A model generated the notes under the pieces. That model was not told where the DNA came from. It worked only from the letters and a program-made list of their open reading frames with translations, and searched no databases. This document shows, piece by piece, positions 51,814 through 61,564 of a stretch of DNA of 64,000 nucleotides (position 1 is its first letter; each line of letters begins with the position of its first letter). Source of the stretch: Streptomyces sp. NBC_00094 (lineage in GTDB: Bacteria > Actinomycetota > Actinomycetes > Streptomycetales > Streptomycetaceae); NCBI RefSeq assembly GCF_026343125.1, contig NZ_JAPEMB010000001.1, forward strand, positions 3,291,501-3,355,500. Direction: 5' to 3'. A program made the translations under genes and the position numbers.

Positions 51814-51968
51814 AGGTGCGGCTCCTTGCAGTGTTTGAGCACGTCTGGAGGGGTACTGGAGGCTTGCGGACCGCGCTGTCCGACGGACCCAGGATAGGTG
51901 TCCGCCGCGGCGGTGTGGGCAACGCCCCTCTCGTGCCCCCTTGCCGCGGGTCACGGCGCTGCCATACT

Positions 51969-51995
51969 TACGACGCCGTAGGTTACGGTCCCGTA
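51969..51995 (+). promoter_or_regulatory. Two TACG-N4-CGTA palindromes upstream of the desaturase gene
   Basis: TACG-acgc-CGTA (51969-51980) and TACG-gtcc-CGTA (51984-51995) are identical palindromes with centres 15 bp apart. They lie 57-83 bp before the desaturase ATG and overlap a possible -10 (TAGGTT, 51979-51984). The TetR protein encoded at the end of this operon is the obvious candidate to bind them. Confidence 0.6.
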
Positions 51996-52051
51996 GCCTC
52001 GGCTGCGATTTCCGCTCCTTTCACCCTCACCCTCATCCCCAGGGGACACCC

Positions 52052-53044
52052 ATGACCACTAGCACCGAGGTGACCTCGGCACCCGAGGCTCCCGAGGCGC
52101 CCGCCGGCGCCACGGACCTGCCCTCCGCCACGCTGGGCGGTGACAGCAAGGGATCGATCGAGCAGATCACCCTGGGGCTGTTCATCACGGTGCCCTTCGT
52201 GGCGCTGCTCGCGGCGGTGCCGCTGGCCTGGGGCTGGGGGGTGAGCTGGCTGGATCTCGGGCTGATGGTGGCGATGTACTACATCGGCTGCCACGGGATC
52301 ACGATCGGTTTCCACCGGTACTTCACGCACGGTTCCTTCAAGGCGAAGCGGCCGCTGCGGATCGCGCTGGCGATCATGGGGTCGCTGGCGGTGGAGGGGC
52401 CGCTGGTGCGCTGGGTGGCGGACCACCGCAAGCACCACAAGTTCTCGGACGCGGAGGGTGACCCGCACTCGCCGTGGCGTTTCGGGGAGACGGTCCCGGC
52501 GCTGATGAAGGGCCTGTGGTGGGCGCACATCGCCTGGATGTTCGACGAGGAGCGCACCCCGCAGCACAAGTACGCGCCCGATCTGATCAAGGACCCGGCG
52601 ATCCGGGCGATCTCGCGCCACTTCCTCTCCTTCACGATCCTGTCCCTGGCGATCCCGCCGCTGGTGGGCGGTCTGGTGACGATGTCCTGGTGGGGCGCTT
52701 TCACCGCGTTCTTCTGGGGCTCGCTGGTACGGGTGGCGCTGCTGCACCACGTGACCTGGTCGATCAACTCGATCTGCCACGCGGTGGGCAAGCGTCCGTT
52801 CAAGTCGCGTGACCGCTCGGGCAACGTGTGGTGGCTGGCGGTGCTGTCCTGCGGCGAGTCCTGGCACAACCTGCACCACGCGGACCCGACCTCGGCGCGG
52901 CACGGCGTGCTGCGCGGCCAGGTCGACTCCAGCGCGCGGCTGATCCGCTGGTTCGAGCTGGCGGGCTGGGCGTCCGACGTGCGGTGGCCGGCGAAGGAGC
53001 GCATCGAAGCCCGGCGCCAGAGCCCGGCCGCAGACGCGGCATGA
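52052..53044 (+). CDS. Acyl-CoA (delta-9 type) fatty-acid desaturase
   Basis: The protein has 330 residues from ATG 52052. The three His boxes are intact: HRYFTH, HRKHH and HNLHH, which hold the di-iron centre; hydrophobic segments at about 40-85 and 190-235 are membrane helices. It should introduce a double bond in acyl chains for membrane fluidity. The stop overlaps the TetR start (ATGA), so both genes are co-translated. Confidence 0.93.
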   Translation: MTTSTEVTSAPEAPEAPAGATDLPSATLGGDSKGSIEQITLGLFITVPFVALLAAVPLAWGWGVSWLDLGLMVAMYYIGCHGITIGFHRYFTHGSFKAKRPLRIALAIMGSLAVEGPLVRWVADHRKHHKFSDAEGDPHSPWRFGETVPALMKGLWWAHIAWMFDEERTPQHKYAPDLIKDPAIRAISRHFLSFTILSLAIPPLVGGLVTMSWWGAFTAFFWGSLVRVALLHHVTWSINSICHAVGKRPFKSRDRSGNVWWLAVLSCGESWHNLHHADPTSARHGVLRGQVDSSARLIRWFELAGWASDVRWPAKERIEARRQSPAADAA

Positions 53045-53748
53045 TGGAAGACGTGGCGATCGAGGGCAGTACCAGCGGTACCGGGAGTACCGGAAGCGCG
53101 GGAAGCAGTAGCGGGCAGAAGCCCCGGCGTGGCCGCCGGGTGAGGATGACGGGCGCGGAGCGCCGGGAGCAGCTCCTCGACATCGGCCGCACACTGTTCG
53201 CCGAGAAGGGCTTCGAAGGCACGTCGGTGGAGGAGATCGCGGCGAAGGCCGGGGTCTCCAAGCCGGTGGTGTACGAACACTTCGGAGGCAAGGAGGGGCT
53301 GTACGCGGTCGTCGTCGACCGGGAGATGCGGCAGCTCCTGGACGGGGTGACGGGCGCGCTGACCGCGGGCCATCCGCGGGAGCTCCTGGAGCAGGCGGCG
53401 TTCGCGCTGCTCGACTACATCGAGAACTACACGGACGGTTTCCGGATCCTGGTGCGGGATTCGCCGGTGGCGCAGTCGACGGGCACGTTCGCCTCGCTGA
53501 TCAGCGACATCGCCACGCAGGTGGAGGACATCCTCGGCCTGGAGTTCAAGACCCGCGGCTTCGACCCGAAGCTGGCCCCGCTGTACGCGCAGGCGCTGGT
53601 GGGCAGTGTGGCGCTGACGGGCCAGTGGTGGCTGGACGTGCGCAAGCCGGACAAGTCGGAGGTCGCGGCGCATCTGGTGAACCTGGCGTGGCACGGGCTC
53701 GACGGTCTGGAGCAGAAGCCGCGGTTGATAGGGCACCGCAAGAACTGA
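53041..53748 (+). CDS. TetR-family regulator of the desaturase operon
   Basis: The protein has 235 residues from ATG 53041 (ATG 53044 is adjacent). A Gly/Ser-rich head precedes the HTH RREQLLDIGRTLFAEKGFEGTSVEEIAAKAGVSKPVVYEHF. The C-terminal domain (AFALLDYIENYTDGFRILVRDSP, ALVGSVALTGQWWLDVRKPDK) resembles actinobacterial lipid-metabolism TetR proteins. Its 4-bp overlap with the desaturase gene implies feedback control of membrane unsaturation, likely through the palindromes at 51969-51995. Confidence 0.88.
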   Translation: MMEDVAIEGSTSGTGSTGSAGSSSGQKPRRGRRVRMTGAERREQLLDIGRTLFAEKGFEGTSVEEIAAKAGVSKPVVYEHFGGKEGLYAVVVDREMRQLLDGVTGALTAGHPRELLEQAAFALLDYIENYTDGFRILVRDSPVAQSTGTFASLISDIATQVEDILGLEFKTRGFDPKLAPLYAQALVGSVALTGQWWLDVRKPDKSEVAAHLVNLAWHGLDGLEQKPRLIGHRKN

Positions 53749-53778
53749 AGCGGACGTTCACCTTCGCGGAGTAAAGCG

Positions 53779-53807
53779 CTGGCAAACGGCGGACGCCCGA
53801 GTAGACT
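53779..53807 (+). promoter_or_regulatory. Promoter of the third FG-GAP gene
   Basis: CTGGCA (53779-53784), a 17-bp spacer and TAGACT (53802-53807) form a good promoter, leaving a leader of about 135 nt that ends in a run ccctgggggggat before the start. Confidence 0.5.
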
Positions 53808-53950
53808 CGCGTTCAACATCCGGGGGGGTGTTCCGACCGTCCAGCGAAGTGGTCTCCGCGTGCCCATCGGCGCGCGCTGACGCCGTTCGACGCCTGTGCG
53901 AACCCCCCTGGCTGGTTCCCTTGAACCTCTGATCCCTGGGGGGGATCTTC

Positions 53951-55666
53951 TTGTTCTTCCTGAACTCCCGTCGTGGCCGCCGTGTCGCCGCGTGCACCGC
54001 GCTCGCGCTCTCCGCCGGCATGCTGCTGGCGTCTCCCGCGTCGGCCGCCGACCCGGCGCCGCTCCCCGTCGCCGAGAAGGCGGACGACTCCGCCTTCCCG
54101 CTCCCGAAGCTGACGATCCCGCGGAGCGAGGCCCGCGCCGGTGCCGCCTCGGCCGAGGGTGCGACCTCGGTCCTGCCGCTCTCGGACTTCAACGGCGACG
54201 GCATCGACGACTTCGTCTTCCGCGCCGTGGACGGCAAGACCTACACGTCCACCGGCCAGGAGGGCTCCGAATTCGAGCTCTACCGCACCGATCAGGTCGC
54301 GAAGGACATCATCCCGATCGGCAACCAGGGCGGTTACAGCACCGAGCCCGAGGTCCTGGTGCTCTCGGAGAACGGCACGCTCACCCTGTACGTCGACGCC
54401 GCGATGACCGGCACGCCGTACGAGACGTGGCACGGTGGCGGCTGGCAGATCTACAACAAGATCGTCTCGCCCGGTGACGTGAACGGCGACGGCCGGGCCG
54501 ACGTGGTCGCCCGCGACACCAACGGCACGCTGTTCCTGTACCTGGCCACCGGCAACACCAGCGCGCCGCTCAGCACGCGCAAGCAGATCGGCGGCGGCTG
54601 GAACGTCTTCGACCAGCTCGTGGGCATCGGCGACAACAACGGCGACGGCCGGGCCGACCTGGTCGCCCGCGACACCGCCGGCACGCTGTGGTTCTACGCC
54701 GGCACGGGCAACACGTCCGCGCCGTTCGCCGGCAAGAAGGCGATCGGCAGCGGCTGGAACATCTACAACCAGATCATGACCGCGGGCGACAACGACGGTG
54801 ACGGCGACGGCGAGCTGCTCGCCCGCGACACCGCCGGCACGCTCTTCTGGTACGACGCCAACGGCAACGGGACCCTGGCCGGGCCTGTGCAGGGCAGCCC
54901 GGTGGGCGACTGGGCGGGCATCGCGCAGTTCGGCGGCGCGGGCAACATCCCGTACACCGGCAAGGAAGGCGTCGTCGCCCGCGACAAGGCCGGCACGCTC
55001 TTCTGGTACGGCAACAAGACCACCGGCCAGCTGGGCGCCCGCTCGCAGCTCAGCGACACGGGGAACTGGCTCGGCGCGACCGTCCTGCACCTGTCCTCGA
55101 TGGACGCGGACGGCTCCTCGGACATCGGGCAGCTCCTCGACGGCGAGCTGTACGTCAACGGCAACTACATCGGCATGGGCTGGGGCATCTACAACCACCT
55201 GGTCGGCCCGGGCGACGTGAGCGGCGACGGCAAGGGCGACCTGCTGGCCCGGGACCGTTCCGGCTCCCTGTACCTGTACCGGGGCAACGGCCAGGGCACG
55301 GGGCTCGCGTCCCGTACCAAGATCAGCGCGGGCTGGGGCGGCTTCGACCGGATCGTCGGCGCGGGCGACCTCTCGGGCGACGGCCGTGCGGACCTGGTGG
55401 CCCGTACGCCGGGCGGCGCCCTCTACCTGTACGCGGGCACCGGCGTCGCGGCGACGCCGTTCAAGGCCGGGGTCAAGATCGGTGCCGGCTGGAACGCGTA
55501 CCCGAAGCTGATCGCCCCCGGCGACGTGAACGGCGACGGCAAGGCCGACCTGCTGGGCGTCACCTCGGGCGGCGACCTGTACCGCTACCTGAACACCGCC
55601 CCGGGCAAGTTCGCCCCGAAGTTCCAGATCGGCTACGGCTTCGGGATCTACAACCACATGTCGTGA
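53951..55666 (+). CDS. Secreted FG-GAP/VCBS-repeat protein (copy 3)
   Basis: The protein has 571 residues. The start is probably TTG 53951 (MFFLNSRRGRRVAAC), preceded by ctgggggggat; no ATG or GTG lies near. A signal peptide ends near SPASAAD. From residue about 75 it is nearly all FG-GAP-like repeats of about 48-50 residues with D-x-N/D-G-D-G loops (DFNGDGIDDFVF, DVNGDGRADVVA, DNNGDGRADLVA, DLSGDGRADLVA), enough for a seven-bladed propeller. It lacks the N-terminal propeller/FlgD parts of copies 1 and 2. Confidence 0.85.
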   Translation: MFFLNSRRGRRVAACTALALSAGMLLASPASAADPAPLPVAEKADDSAFPLPKLTIPRSEARAGAASAEGATSVLPLSDFNGDGIDDFVFRAVDGKTYTSTGQEGSEFELYRTDQVAKDIIPIGNQGGYSTEPEVLVLSENGTLTLYVDAAMTGTPYETWHGGGWQIYNKIVSPGDVNGDGRADVVARDTNGTLFLYLATGNTSAPLSTRKQIGGGWNVFDQLVGIGDNNGDGRADLVARDTAGTLWFYAGTGNTSAPFAGKKAIGSGWNIYNQIMTAGDNDGDGDGELLARDTAGTLFWYDANGNGTLAGPVQGSPVGDWAGIAQFGGAGNIPYTGKEGVVARDKAGTLFWYGNKTTGQLGARSQLSDTGNWLGATVLHLSSMDADGSSDIGQLLDGELYVNGNYIGMGWGIYNHLVGPGDVSGDGKGDLLARDRSGSLYLYRGNGQGTGLASRTKISAGWGGFDRIVGAGDLSGDGRADLVARTPGGALYLYAGTGVAATPFKAGVKIGAGWNAYPKLIAPGDVNGDGKADLLGVTSGGDLYRYLNTAPGKFAPKFQIGYGFGIYNHMS

Positions 55667-55706
55667 CCTCACGGCCCGACCCCGTGGCGTGACCCTCGTG
55701 GTCCCG

Positions 55707-55749
55707 CACGGGCGCCCCGCACCCGGATCTCCGGTGCGGGGCGCCCGTG
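55707..55749. terminator. Long hairpin terminator
   Basis: Arms of about 20 bp (55707-55727 and 55730-55749), with one extra base in the left arm, end the FG-GAP gene and the convergent methyltransferase gene. Confidence 0.88.
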
Positions 55750-55774
55750 TTTAAGCGCCCGTGCGTCACGGCGC

Positions 55775-56608
55775 TCACGCCGGCTTGCGTGCGACGGCGA
55801 AGACACGGCGGAAGGGGAAGACCGTGCCGTGCGGTCCCGCCGGGTAGGCCTCGCGGAGCCGGGCGCGGTACTGGCCGAGGAAGGCGTCGATCGCCTCCTG
55901 GTCATCGCCCAGGGTCGTGAGGACGGGCCGCAGCGCCGTGCCCTTCACCCAGTCGAGGACGGGGTCCTCGCCCTGGAGGAGCCGGCAGTACGTGGTCTCC
56001 CAGACCTCCGTCTCGCAGCCCAGCCCGGTGAGCCGGGTGAGGTACTCGGTCGCGTCGAGGATGTGGACGAAGCGGCGGCCCTGGTCGCCGAGGCGGGCGC
56101 GCCACTCGGGGGTGTCGCAGAGTTCGCCGAGCAGCGCGTGGCTGGGCGCGGTGAAGTTGCCGGGGACCTGGAAGGCGAGGGTGCCGCCGGGGCGGAGTCC
56201 GTCGATCCACGCGGCGAAGGACTCGGGGTGGTTGGGCACCCACTGGAGGGCCGCGTTGGAGACGATCAGGTCGTAGGGCTCGGTGGGGGTCCAGTGCGCG
56301 GCGTCGGCCGCCCGGAAGTCGAGCCAGCCGCCGCCCCGGGTGGTGCCGGACCAGTCCTTCTCGGCGCGCTCCAGCATCTCGGGCGAGAGGTCGTATCCGG
56401 TGATGTGGGCGTCGGTCCACCGGTCGGCGAGGCGGACCGTCACATTGCCGGGGCCGCAGCCGAGGTCGGCGATCCGGGCGGGCCTGCCCTGGGCGGGGAG
56501 GCGCGGTATTCGGGCGAGCAGGTCGAGGAAGGGCCGGGTGCGGTGGCCGGAGTGGCGGAGGTACTGCTGCGGATCCCAGGTTGGTGCGGCGGATTCCACG
56601 GAATGCAT
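55775..56608 (-). CDS. tam: Trans-aconitate 2-methyltransferase
   Basis: The protein has 277 residues from ATG 56606-56608 with aaggggg upstream. IADLGCGPGNVTVRLADRW is the AdoMet-binding motif I; YDLIVSNAALQWVPNHPE and the C-terminal PYRLF-like GTVFPFRRVFAVARK match Tam, which methylates trans-aconitate to relieve aconitase inhibition. WDPQQYLRHSGHRTRPFLDLL is the family N-terminus. A MarR gene is divergent across an AT-rich gap. Confidence 0.9.
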   Translation of the reverse strand: MHSVESAAPTWDPQQYLRHSGHRTRPFLDLLARIPRLPAQGRPARIADLGCGPGNVTVRLADRWTDAHITGYDLSPEMLERAEKDWSGTTRGGGWLDFRAADAAHWTPTEPYDLIVSNAALQWVPNHPESFAAWIDGLRPGGTLAFQVPGNFTAPSHALLGELCDTPEWRARLGDQGRRFVHILDATEYLTRLTGLGCETEVWETTYCRLLQGEDPVLDWVKGTALRPVLTTLGDDQEAIDAFLGQYRARLREAYPAGPHGTVFPFRRVFAVARKPA

Positions 56609-56701
56609 GTTCGAAGCCCCCTTGCTGGAACGAGTTGCCGAAGCGGAACGGTGTTCCGGCCCGGTCTCTTCCCCGCACACCAGGGAAATATATCTCGTAA
56701 T

Positions 56702-56771
56702 CAAGATGCTTGAAATCGAGAAACTTGAACACAAGAGACTTTATGTCAACAGACCCTCTACACTGATCGTC
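56702..56771. promoter_or_regulatory. AT-rich divergent promoter with CAAG/CTTG palindromes
   Basis: CAAG-atg-CTTG (56702-56712) and CTTG-aaca-CAAG (56724-56735) lie between tam and the MarR gene. Rightward, TACACT (56759-56764) is a -10 just 7 bases before the MarR ATG (56772), suggesting a leaderless message. Leftward, TTGACA (rc of 56744-56749) is a strong -35 for tam. The region is markedly AT-rich for this DNA. Confidence 0.5.
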
Positions 56772-57269
56772 ATGGAGGACGAGGTCGACCGACTGGTCGC
56801 AGCATGGCGCCGCGAGCGCCCCGACCTCGACGTGGAACCGCTCGAGGTGCTCAGCCGCGTCTCGCGACTCGCCCGCCACCTCGACCGCGCCCGTCGGCTC
56901 GCCTTCTCCGAGCACCAGCTGGAGCCCTGGGAGTTCGACGTCCTCACCTCGCTCCGCCGGGCAGGCGCGCCCTACCAGCTCTCCCCCGGCCAGCTCCTGA
57001 CCCAGACTCTGGTCACCTCGGGCACCATGACCAACCGCATCGACCGGCTCACCAAGAAGGGCCTCGTCGAGCGGCTCCCCGACCCCAGCGACCGGCGCGG
57101 GGTCCTCGTCCGGCTCACCCCCGAGGGCCGCGACCGCGCCGACGAGGCGCTCGCCGGACTCCTCGCGCAGGAACGCGCCATCCTGGCCCAGCTCTCCCGC
57201 GCCCAGCGCGGCGAACTGGCCGCGCTGCTACGCCGACTGACCGCCCCGTTCGACAACGTCCCCGGATAG
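56772..57269 (+). CDS. MarR-family regulator
   Basis: The protein has 165 residues from ATG 56772. The winged helix is clear: HQLEPWEFDVLTSLRRAGAPYQLSPGQLLTQTLVTSGTMTNRIDRL, then wing RLPDPSDRRGVLVRLTPEGRD. It is divergent from tam and probably represses both through the CAAG/CTTG sites. Its 3' end overlaps the convergent LuxR-regulator gene by 42 bp, an unusually long overlap. Confidence 0.9.
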   Translation: MEDEVDRLVAAWRRERPDLDVEPLEVLSRVSRLARHLDRARRLAFSEHQLEPWEFDVLTSLRRAGAPYQLSPGQLLTQTLVTSGTMTNRIDRLTKKGLVERLPDPSDRRGVLVRLTPEGRDRADEALAGLLAQERAILAQLSRAQRGELAALLRRLTAPFDNVPG

Positions 57270-58064
57270 TCCCTGCCCGGACGGACCGTCCGCTCCCAGC
57301 GGCGCCGGTCCGACACCCGCGCGGCGGGCCAGCGCCACCGCCGCCAGGGTCGAGTGGACGCCCAGCTTCCCCAGCACGTTCTGCATGTGCGTACGGACGG
57401 TGTGCGGGGAGAGGAAGAGCCGCTCGGCGACCGCCTTGCGGCCGAGCCCCGCGACCATGCAGCGCAGCACCTCCCGCTCGCGCGGGGTCAGCGACTCCAC
57501 CAGCCGTTCGCTGTCCGTCCGGTGCTTGCGGGCCGCCGTCAACTCCCGCAGCACGCCCGTGAGCAGCGCCGGCGGCAGATGCGTCTCGTCCCGCAGCACG
57601 CCCCGGACCACCGCGAGGAGACGCTGCAGCGAGCAGTCCTTCGCCACCCAGCCCGAGGCCCCCGCCTGGAGCGCGAGCGCGGCCCTGCGCGGGTCGTCCT
57701 TCTCCGCCAGGACGACGGTGCGGACGGCGGGCTGGACCCTGCGCACCCCTGCCACCAGGGAGATCCCGTCGACCGGGACCTCGGCCCCGGTCGGTGCGGA
57801 GCGGGCCGCGCCGGCCGCGCCGGGGCCCGCTGCCGCGAGGGCGGCCCCGGTCGGTCCCGTACCCAGCTCGGCGTCGACGAGCAGGACGTCGAACCTGCGG
57901 CCCTCCGCGATACCGCGGTCCAGGCAGCGCAGGGCGGCCGGTCCGCTGCCCGCGGCGGAGACGTCCACGTCGGGCTCCGCCGCGAGGGCGGCGGCCAGCG
58001 ACTCGGCGAAGATGCGGTGGTCGTCCACCACCAGGACCCGGATACGTGCCACGGACACCCCCAA
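57228..58064 (-). CDS. LuxR/NarL-type response regulator with expanded receiver (orphan)
   Basis: The protein has 278 residues from ATG 58062-58064; GTG 58058 or 58052 are alternatives. RVLVVDDHRIFAESLAAAL starts the receiver and VLLVDAELG supplies the phospho-acceptor Asp; Lys of GWVAKDC is present. An Ala/Gly/Pro loop of about 30 residues is inserted after that Asp. LTPREREVLRCMVAGLGRKAVAERLFLSPHTVRTHMQNVL is the LuxR HTH. No kinase is adjacent. It overlaps the MarR gene end. Confidence 0.88.
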   Translation of the reverse strand: MGVSVARIRVLVVDDHRIFAESLAAALAAEPDVDVSAAGSGPAALRCLDRGIAEGRRFDVLLVDAELGTGPTGAALAAAGPGAAGAARSAPTGAEVPVDGISLVAGVRRVQPAVRTVVLAEKDDPRRAALALQAGASGWVAKDCSLQRLLAVVRGVLRDETHLPPALLTGVLRELTAARKHRTDSERLVESLTPREREVLRCMVAGLGRKAVAERLFLSPHTVRTHMQNVLGKLGVHSTLAAVALARRAGVGPAPLGADGPSGQGLSGDVVERGGQSA

Positions 58065-58194
58065 GGGTCGAGGAACGGACCGGCGCGGGTACGGCGCCGG
58101 AGGCGGGTCCGTCGGTCGCGCGGCCGCCGCCGTGCGTTGACTGTTACCCCGCTGATGGCGCCGTACCCGACGGGTCTCGACCCCTGAACAGCAC

Positions 58195-58250
58195 CGGCCC
58201 CCACCGGCGCTGCCCCTCAGGGTAGGGGCGAGGCGTCGCGGTGGGGGCCG
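58195..58250 (-). terminator. Compound hairpin after galK
   Basis: CGGCCCCCACCG (58195-58206) pairs with CGGTGGGGGCCG (58239-58250), with an inner CCCCT/AGGGG hairpin. It lies just beyond the 12-bp array that follows galK. Confidence 0.75.
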
Positions 58251-58282
58251 TTTGGCGGAACTGGGCGAAGTCGTACGGACGT

Positions 58283-58366
58283 GTGACCGGACGGATGACC
58301 GGACGGGCGACCGGACGGGGGACCCGTCGCGTGACCGGGCGTATGGCCCGGCGCGTGACCGGGCGT
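58283..58366. repeat. 12-bp tandem array ending at the galK stop codon
   Basis: Seven 12-bp units (gtgaccggacgg, atgaccggacgg, gtgaccgggcgt and relatives) run from 58283 to 58366. The array touches the galK stop (58366-58368), whose last codons resemble a degenerate unit. Confidence 0.88.
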
Positions 58367-59514
58367 CAGAGCCGGCGGGCGCCCTCCGAGGGCACGGCCG
58401 GGAAGACGCCGGGGGCCGCGTACCCGGCCTCGGCGAAGGCCTTCCCGACGGCGGCGGCGACCGCCTCCGCCCGATCGGTCTCGACGAGGACGACGGCCGA
58501 GCCGCCGAAGCCGCCGCCCGTCATCCGCGCGCCCAGCGCCCCGGCCTCGTTCGCCGCCTCGACGACGAGGTCCAGCTCGGGGCAGGAGACCCTGAGGTCG
58601 TCCCGGAGGGAGGCGTGCCCCTCGGTGAGGACCGGGCCGACGGCACGGGTGTCCCCGGCGTCGAGGAGCGCGATCACGCGCTCCACCCGGGCGTTGTCCG
58701 TGACGACGTGCCGGACGTACCGAAGAACCGTCTCATCGCTCAGACGTGCGAGGGATTCGGGTAGGTGCACGGCGCTCACATCGCGCAGGGCACTCACCCC
58801 GAGCGCCCGCGCACCCGCTTCACAACCGGCGCGCCGCTCCGCGTACGCGCCGTCCCCGAGCGCGTGCTTCACGCGGGTGTCGACGACGAGCAGCCGCAGC
58901 CCCTCGCGGGCCAGGTCGAAGGGCACCTGCCGGTACGAGAGGTCACGGGTGTCCAGATGGAGGGCATGGCCCTCCTCCGCGCACGCGGAGGCCATCTGGT
59001 CCATGACCCCGCAGGGGACGCCGACGAACGCGTTCTCGGCGCGCTGGGCCAGCCGGGCCAGTTCGGGGCGGGACAGGCCGAGCCCGAACAGGTCGTTCAG
59101 GGCGAGCGCCGTGACGACCTCCAGGGCCGCCGAGGAGGAGAGCCCCGCGCCGGTCGGCACGGTCGACGTGAGGTGGACGTCCGCCCCCGTCACCGGGTGC
59201 CCGGCCTCCCGCAGCGCCCAGACGACACCGGCCGGGTAGGCCGCCCAGCCGCCGCCGGAGAGCGGCTCCAGGGCCTCGACGTCCAGCTGGACGATCCCGC
59301 CGTCGATGTCGGCGGAGTGCAGGCGCAGGACCCCGTCGTCGCGGCGCGACACGGCGGCGACGGTGGTGTGCGGCAGCGCGAGCGGCAGCACGAAGCCGTC
59401 GTTGAAGTCGGTGTACTCACCGATGAGGTTGACCCGCCCCGGGGCGGCCCACACCCCGTCGGGCACGGCGCCGTACAGCGCCTCGAAGCCGGCGGCGACA
59501 TTCATCGACGTCAT
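58366..59514 (-). CDS. galK: Galactokinase
   Basis: The protein has 382 residues from ATG 59512-59514 ([15 protein letters not shown]). [20 protein letters not shown] is the galactokinase signature, [15 protein letters not shown] the GHMP ATP loop and [13 protein letters not shown] the third motif. It phosphorylates galactose in the Leloir pathway. The start overlaps galE's stop (ATGA). Third gene of galTEK. Confidence 0.97.
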   Translation of the reverse strand: MTSMNVAAGFEALYGAVPDGVWAAPGRVNLIGEYTDFNDGFVLPLALPHTTVAAVSRRDDGVLRLHSADIDGGIVQLDVEALEPLSGGGWAAYPAGVVWALREAGHPVTGADVHLTSTVPTGAGLSSSAALEVVTALALNDLFGLGLSRPELARLAQRAENAFVGVPCGVMDQMASACAEEGHALHLDTRDLSYRQVPFDLAREGLRLLVVDTRVKHALGDGAYAERRAGCEAGARALGVSALRDVSAVHLPESLARLSDETVLRYVRHVVTDNARVERVIALLDAGDTRAVGPVLTEGHASLRDDLRVSCPELDLVVEAANEAGALGARMTGGGFGGSAVVLVETDRAEAVAAAVGKAFAEAGYAAPGVFPAVPSEGARRL

Positions 59515-60503
59515 GGCCGGGCCTCCTCTGCGCGGTGACGTGCGAAGGCCCAGGCGTCGGCGACGACGTCCGCCAGGTCCGGGCGGGACGGCGTCCAGCC
59601 GAGCCGCTCCCGCGCGGCCTCGGCGGAGGCGACCAGGACGGCCGGGTCGCCGGGGCGGCGCGCGGCGGTGATCTCGGGGATCGGGTGGCCGGTGACCTTC
59701 CGTACGGTCTCGACGACCTCGCGGACCGAGAAGCCGTTGCCGTTGCCGAGGTTGCAGATCAGGTGCTCGCCCGCCGTCATCGCGTCGAGCGCCAGGAGGT
59801 GCGCCTCGGCGAGGTCGGCGACGTGGATGTAGTCGCGGACGCAGGTGCCGTCCGGGGTCGGGTAGTCCTCGCCGTACACGGAGATGGCCTCGCGCCGGCC
59901 CAGGGCGACCTGGAGGACGAGCGGGATCAGGTGCGACTCGGGCTCGTGGCGCTCGCCGAGCGAGCCGTACGCCCCCGCCACGTTGAAGTAGCGCAGCGAG
60001 ACGGCGGCCAGGCCGTGCGCGCCGCACTCCCCGCCGATCATGTGGTCGACGGCCAGCTTGCTCGCCCCGTACGGGCTGGTGGGCGCGGTCGGCGCGGACT
60101 CGGTGATCGGCACGGACTCCGGCTCGCCGTAGGTCGCGGCGGTGGAGGAGAAGACCAGCTTGCGCACCCCTGCCGTCCGCATGGCGGCGAGCAGGGCCAT
60201 GGTGCCGCCGACGTTGTTCTCCCAGTACTTCTCCGGCTTGGCGACGGACTCGCCGACCTGGGAGAAGGCGGCGAAGTGCAGGACGCCGTCGTAGCTGGAG
60301 TCCAGCCACTTCGCGGCGTCCTGGATGCGGCCCTCGACGAACTCCGCGCCCTCCGGGACGCCTTCGGCGAAGCCGGTGGAGAGGTCGTCCAGGACCGTGA
60401 CCCGGTGGCCGCGCTCCAGGAGGTGGGCCGCGACCACGCTGCCCACGTAACCGGCGCCGCCGGTCACGAGGTAGCGGCGGGTTCGGGGATCGGCTGTGCT
60501 CAT
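59511..60503 (-). CDS. galE: UDP-glucose 4-epimerase
   Basis: The protein has 330 residues from ATG 60501-60503. [21 protein letters not shown] is the NAD-binding GxxGxx[11 protein letters not shown] gives the catalytic Ser/Thr region and [11 protein letters not shown] the Y-x-x-x-K pair. It interconverts UDP-Gal and UDP-Glc. It overlaps galT and galK by 4 bp at both ends, so the three proteins are tightly coupled. Confidence 0.97.
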   Translation of the reverse strand: MSTADPRTRRYLVTGGAGYVGSVVAAHLLERGHRVTVLDDLSTGFAEGVPEGAEFVEGRIQDAAKWLDSSYDGVLHFAAFSQVGESVAKPEKYWENNVGGTMALLAAMRTAGVRKLVFSSTAATYGEPESVPITESAPTAPTSPYGASKLAVDHMIGGECGAHGLAAVSLRYFNVAGAYGSLGERHEPESHLIPLVLQVALGRREAISVYGEDYPTPDGTCVRDYIHVADLAEAHLLALDAMTAGEHLICNLGNGNGFSVREVVETVRKVTGHPIPEITAARRPGDPAVLVASAEAARERLGWTPSRPDLADVVADAWAFARHRAEEARP

Positions 60504-61543
60504 GCGGTGGCCACCTCTCGGATACGTCGGGCCGCGTCCTCCGGCCGCACGTCGTTCATGAACGCGCCCATGCCGGACTCCGTGCCCGCGAGGAACTTCA
60601 GCTTGCCAGAGGCCCGTCGGACGGTGAAAAGCTCCAGGTGCAGTCCGAAGTCCTCGCGCCGCGCGTCCGTGAACGGCGCCTGGTGCCAGGCGGCGATGTA
60701 GGGCGTCGGCGGCTCGCCCGGGCCGAAGAGCCGGTCGAAGCGCCTCAAGAGTTCCAGGTAGACCTGTGCGAACTCTGTGCGGGCGGCCTCGTCGAGGGCG
60801 AGCAGGTCGGGCACCCGGCGCTTGGGGTACAGGTGCACCTCGTACGGCCAGTGCGCGGCGTACGGCACGAAGGCGATCCAGTGCTCGGTCTCCAGGACCA
60901 CCCGCTCGCCGTCGGCGCGCTCACGGGCGACGACGTCGTCGAAGAGGTTCCGTCCGGTCTCCGCGCGGTGCTCGTCGAGGCGGCGGCGCATCTGGGCCGT
61001 GCGGGGGGTGACGTACGGGAAGGCGTAGATCTGGCCGTGCGAGTGGGGCAGGGTGACGCCGATCTCCTGGCCGCGGTTCTCGAAGCAGTAGACCTGCCGG
61101 ACGCCGGGCAGGGCGGAGAGTTCGGCGGTCCGGTCGGTCCAGGCGTCGAGGACGAGCCGGGCCTGCTCCTCGGTGAGGTCGGCGAAGGAGGCGGTGTGGT
61201 CGTCGGTGAAGCAGACGACCTCGCAGCGGCCGAGGCCTCCGGAGAGGGAGGGGAAGCGGTTCTCGAAGACCGCCACCTCGTAGCTCGCGTCGGGGATCTC
61301 GCTCTCGCGGCCGTCCCGGCCGGGGCAGAGCGGGCAGGCGTCGGCCGGCGGCTGGTAGGTGCGGGCCTGCCGGTGCGAGGCGACGGCGACGGCGTCGCCG
61401 GTGAGCTCGTCGTACCGGATCTCGGAGCGGGAGACGACGGGGGTGAGGGGGCGCGGGTCGACGGCCTCGCGCACGACGTCGTCGCGCGAGTCGTAGTAGA
61501 TGAGCTCGCGCCCGTCGGCGAGCGTGGTGACGGTCTTCTTCAC
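60500..61543 (-). CDS. galT: Galactose-1-phosphate uridylyltransferase
   Basis: The protein has 347 residues from GTG 61541-61543 ([14 protein letters not shown]). [12 protein letters not shown] holds the metal-binding cysteines, [10 protein letters not shown] the nucleotide site, and [14 protein letters not shown] the catalytic H-x-H. It transfers UMP from UDP-Glc to Gal-1-P. First gene of the galTEK operon. Conserved motifs intact. Confidence 0.97.
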   Translation of the reverse strand: MKKTVTTLADGRELIYYDSRDDVVREAVDPRPLTPVVSRSEIRYDELTGDAVAVASHRQARTYQPPADACPLCPGRDGRESEIPDASYEVAVFENRFPSLSGGLGRCEVVCFTDDHTASFADLTEEQARLVLDAWTDRTAELSALPGVRQVYCFENRGQEIGVTLPHSHGQIYAFPYVTPRTAQMRRRLDEHRAETGRNLFDDVVARERADGERVVLETEHWIAFVPYAAHWPYEVHLYPKRRVPDLLALDEAARTEFAQVYLELLRRFDRLFGPGEPPTPYIAAWHQAPFTDARREDFGLHLELFTVRRASGKLKFLAGTESGMGAFMNDVRPEDAARRIREVATA

Positions 61544-61564
61544 GGGGGTGCCCTCCGGGCGGGA

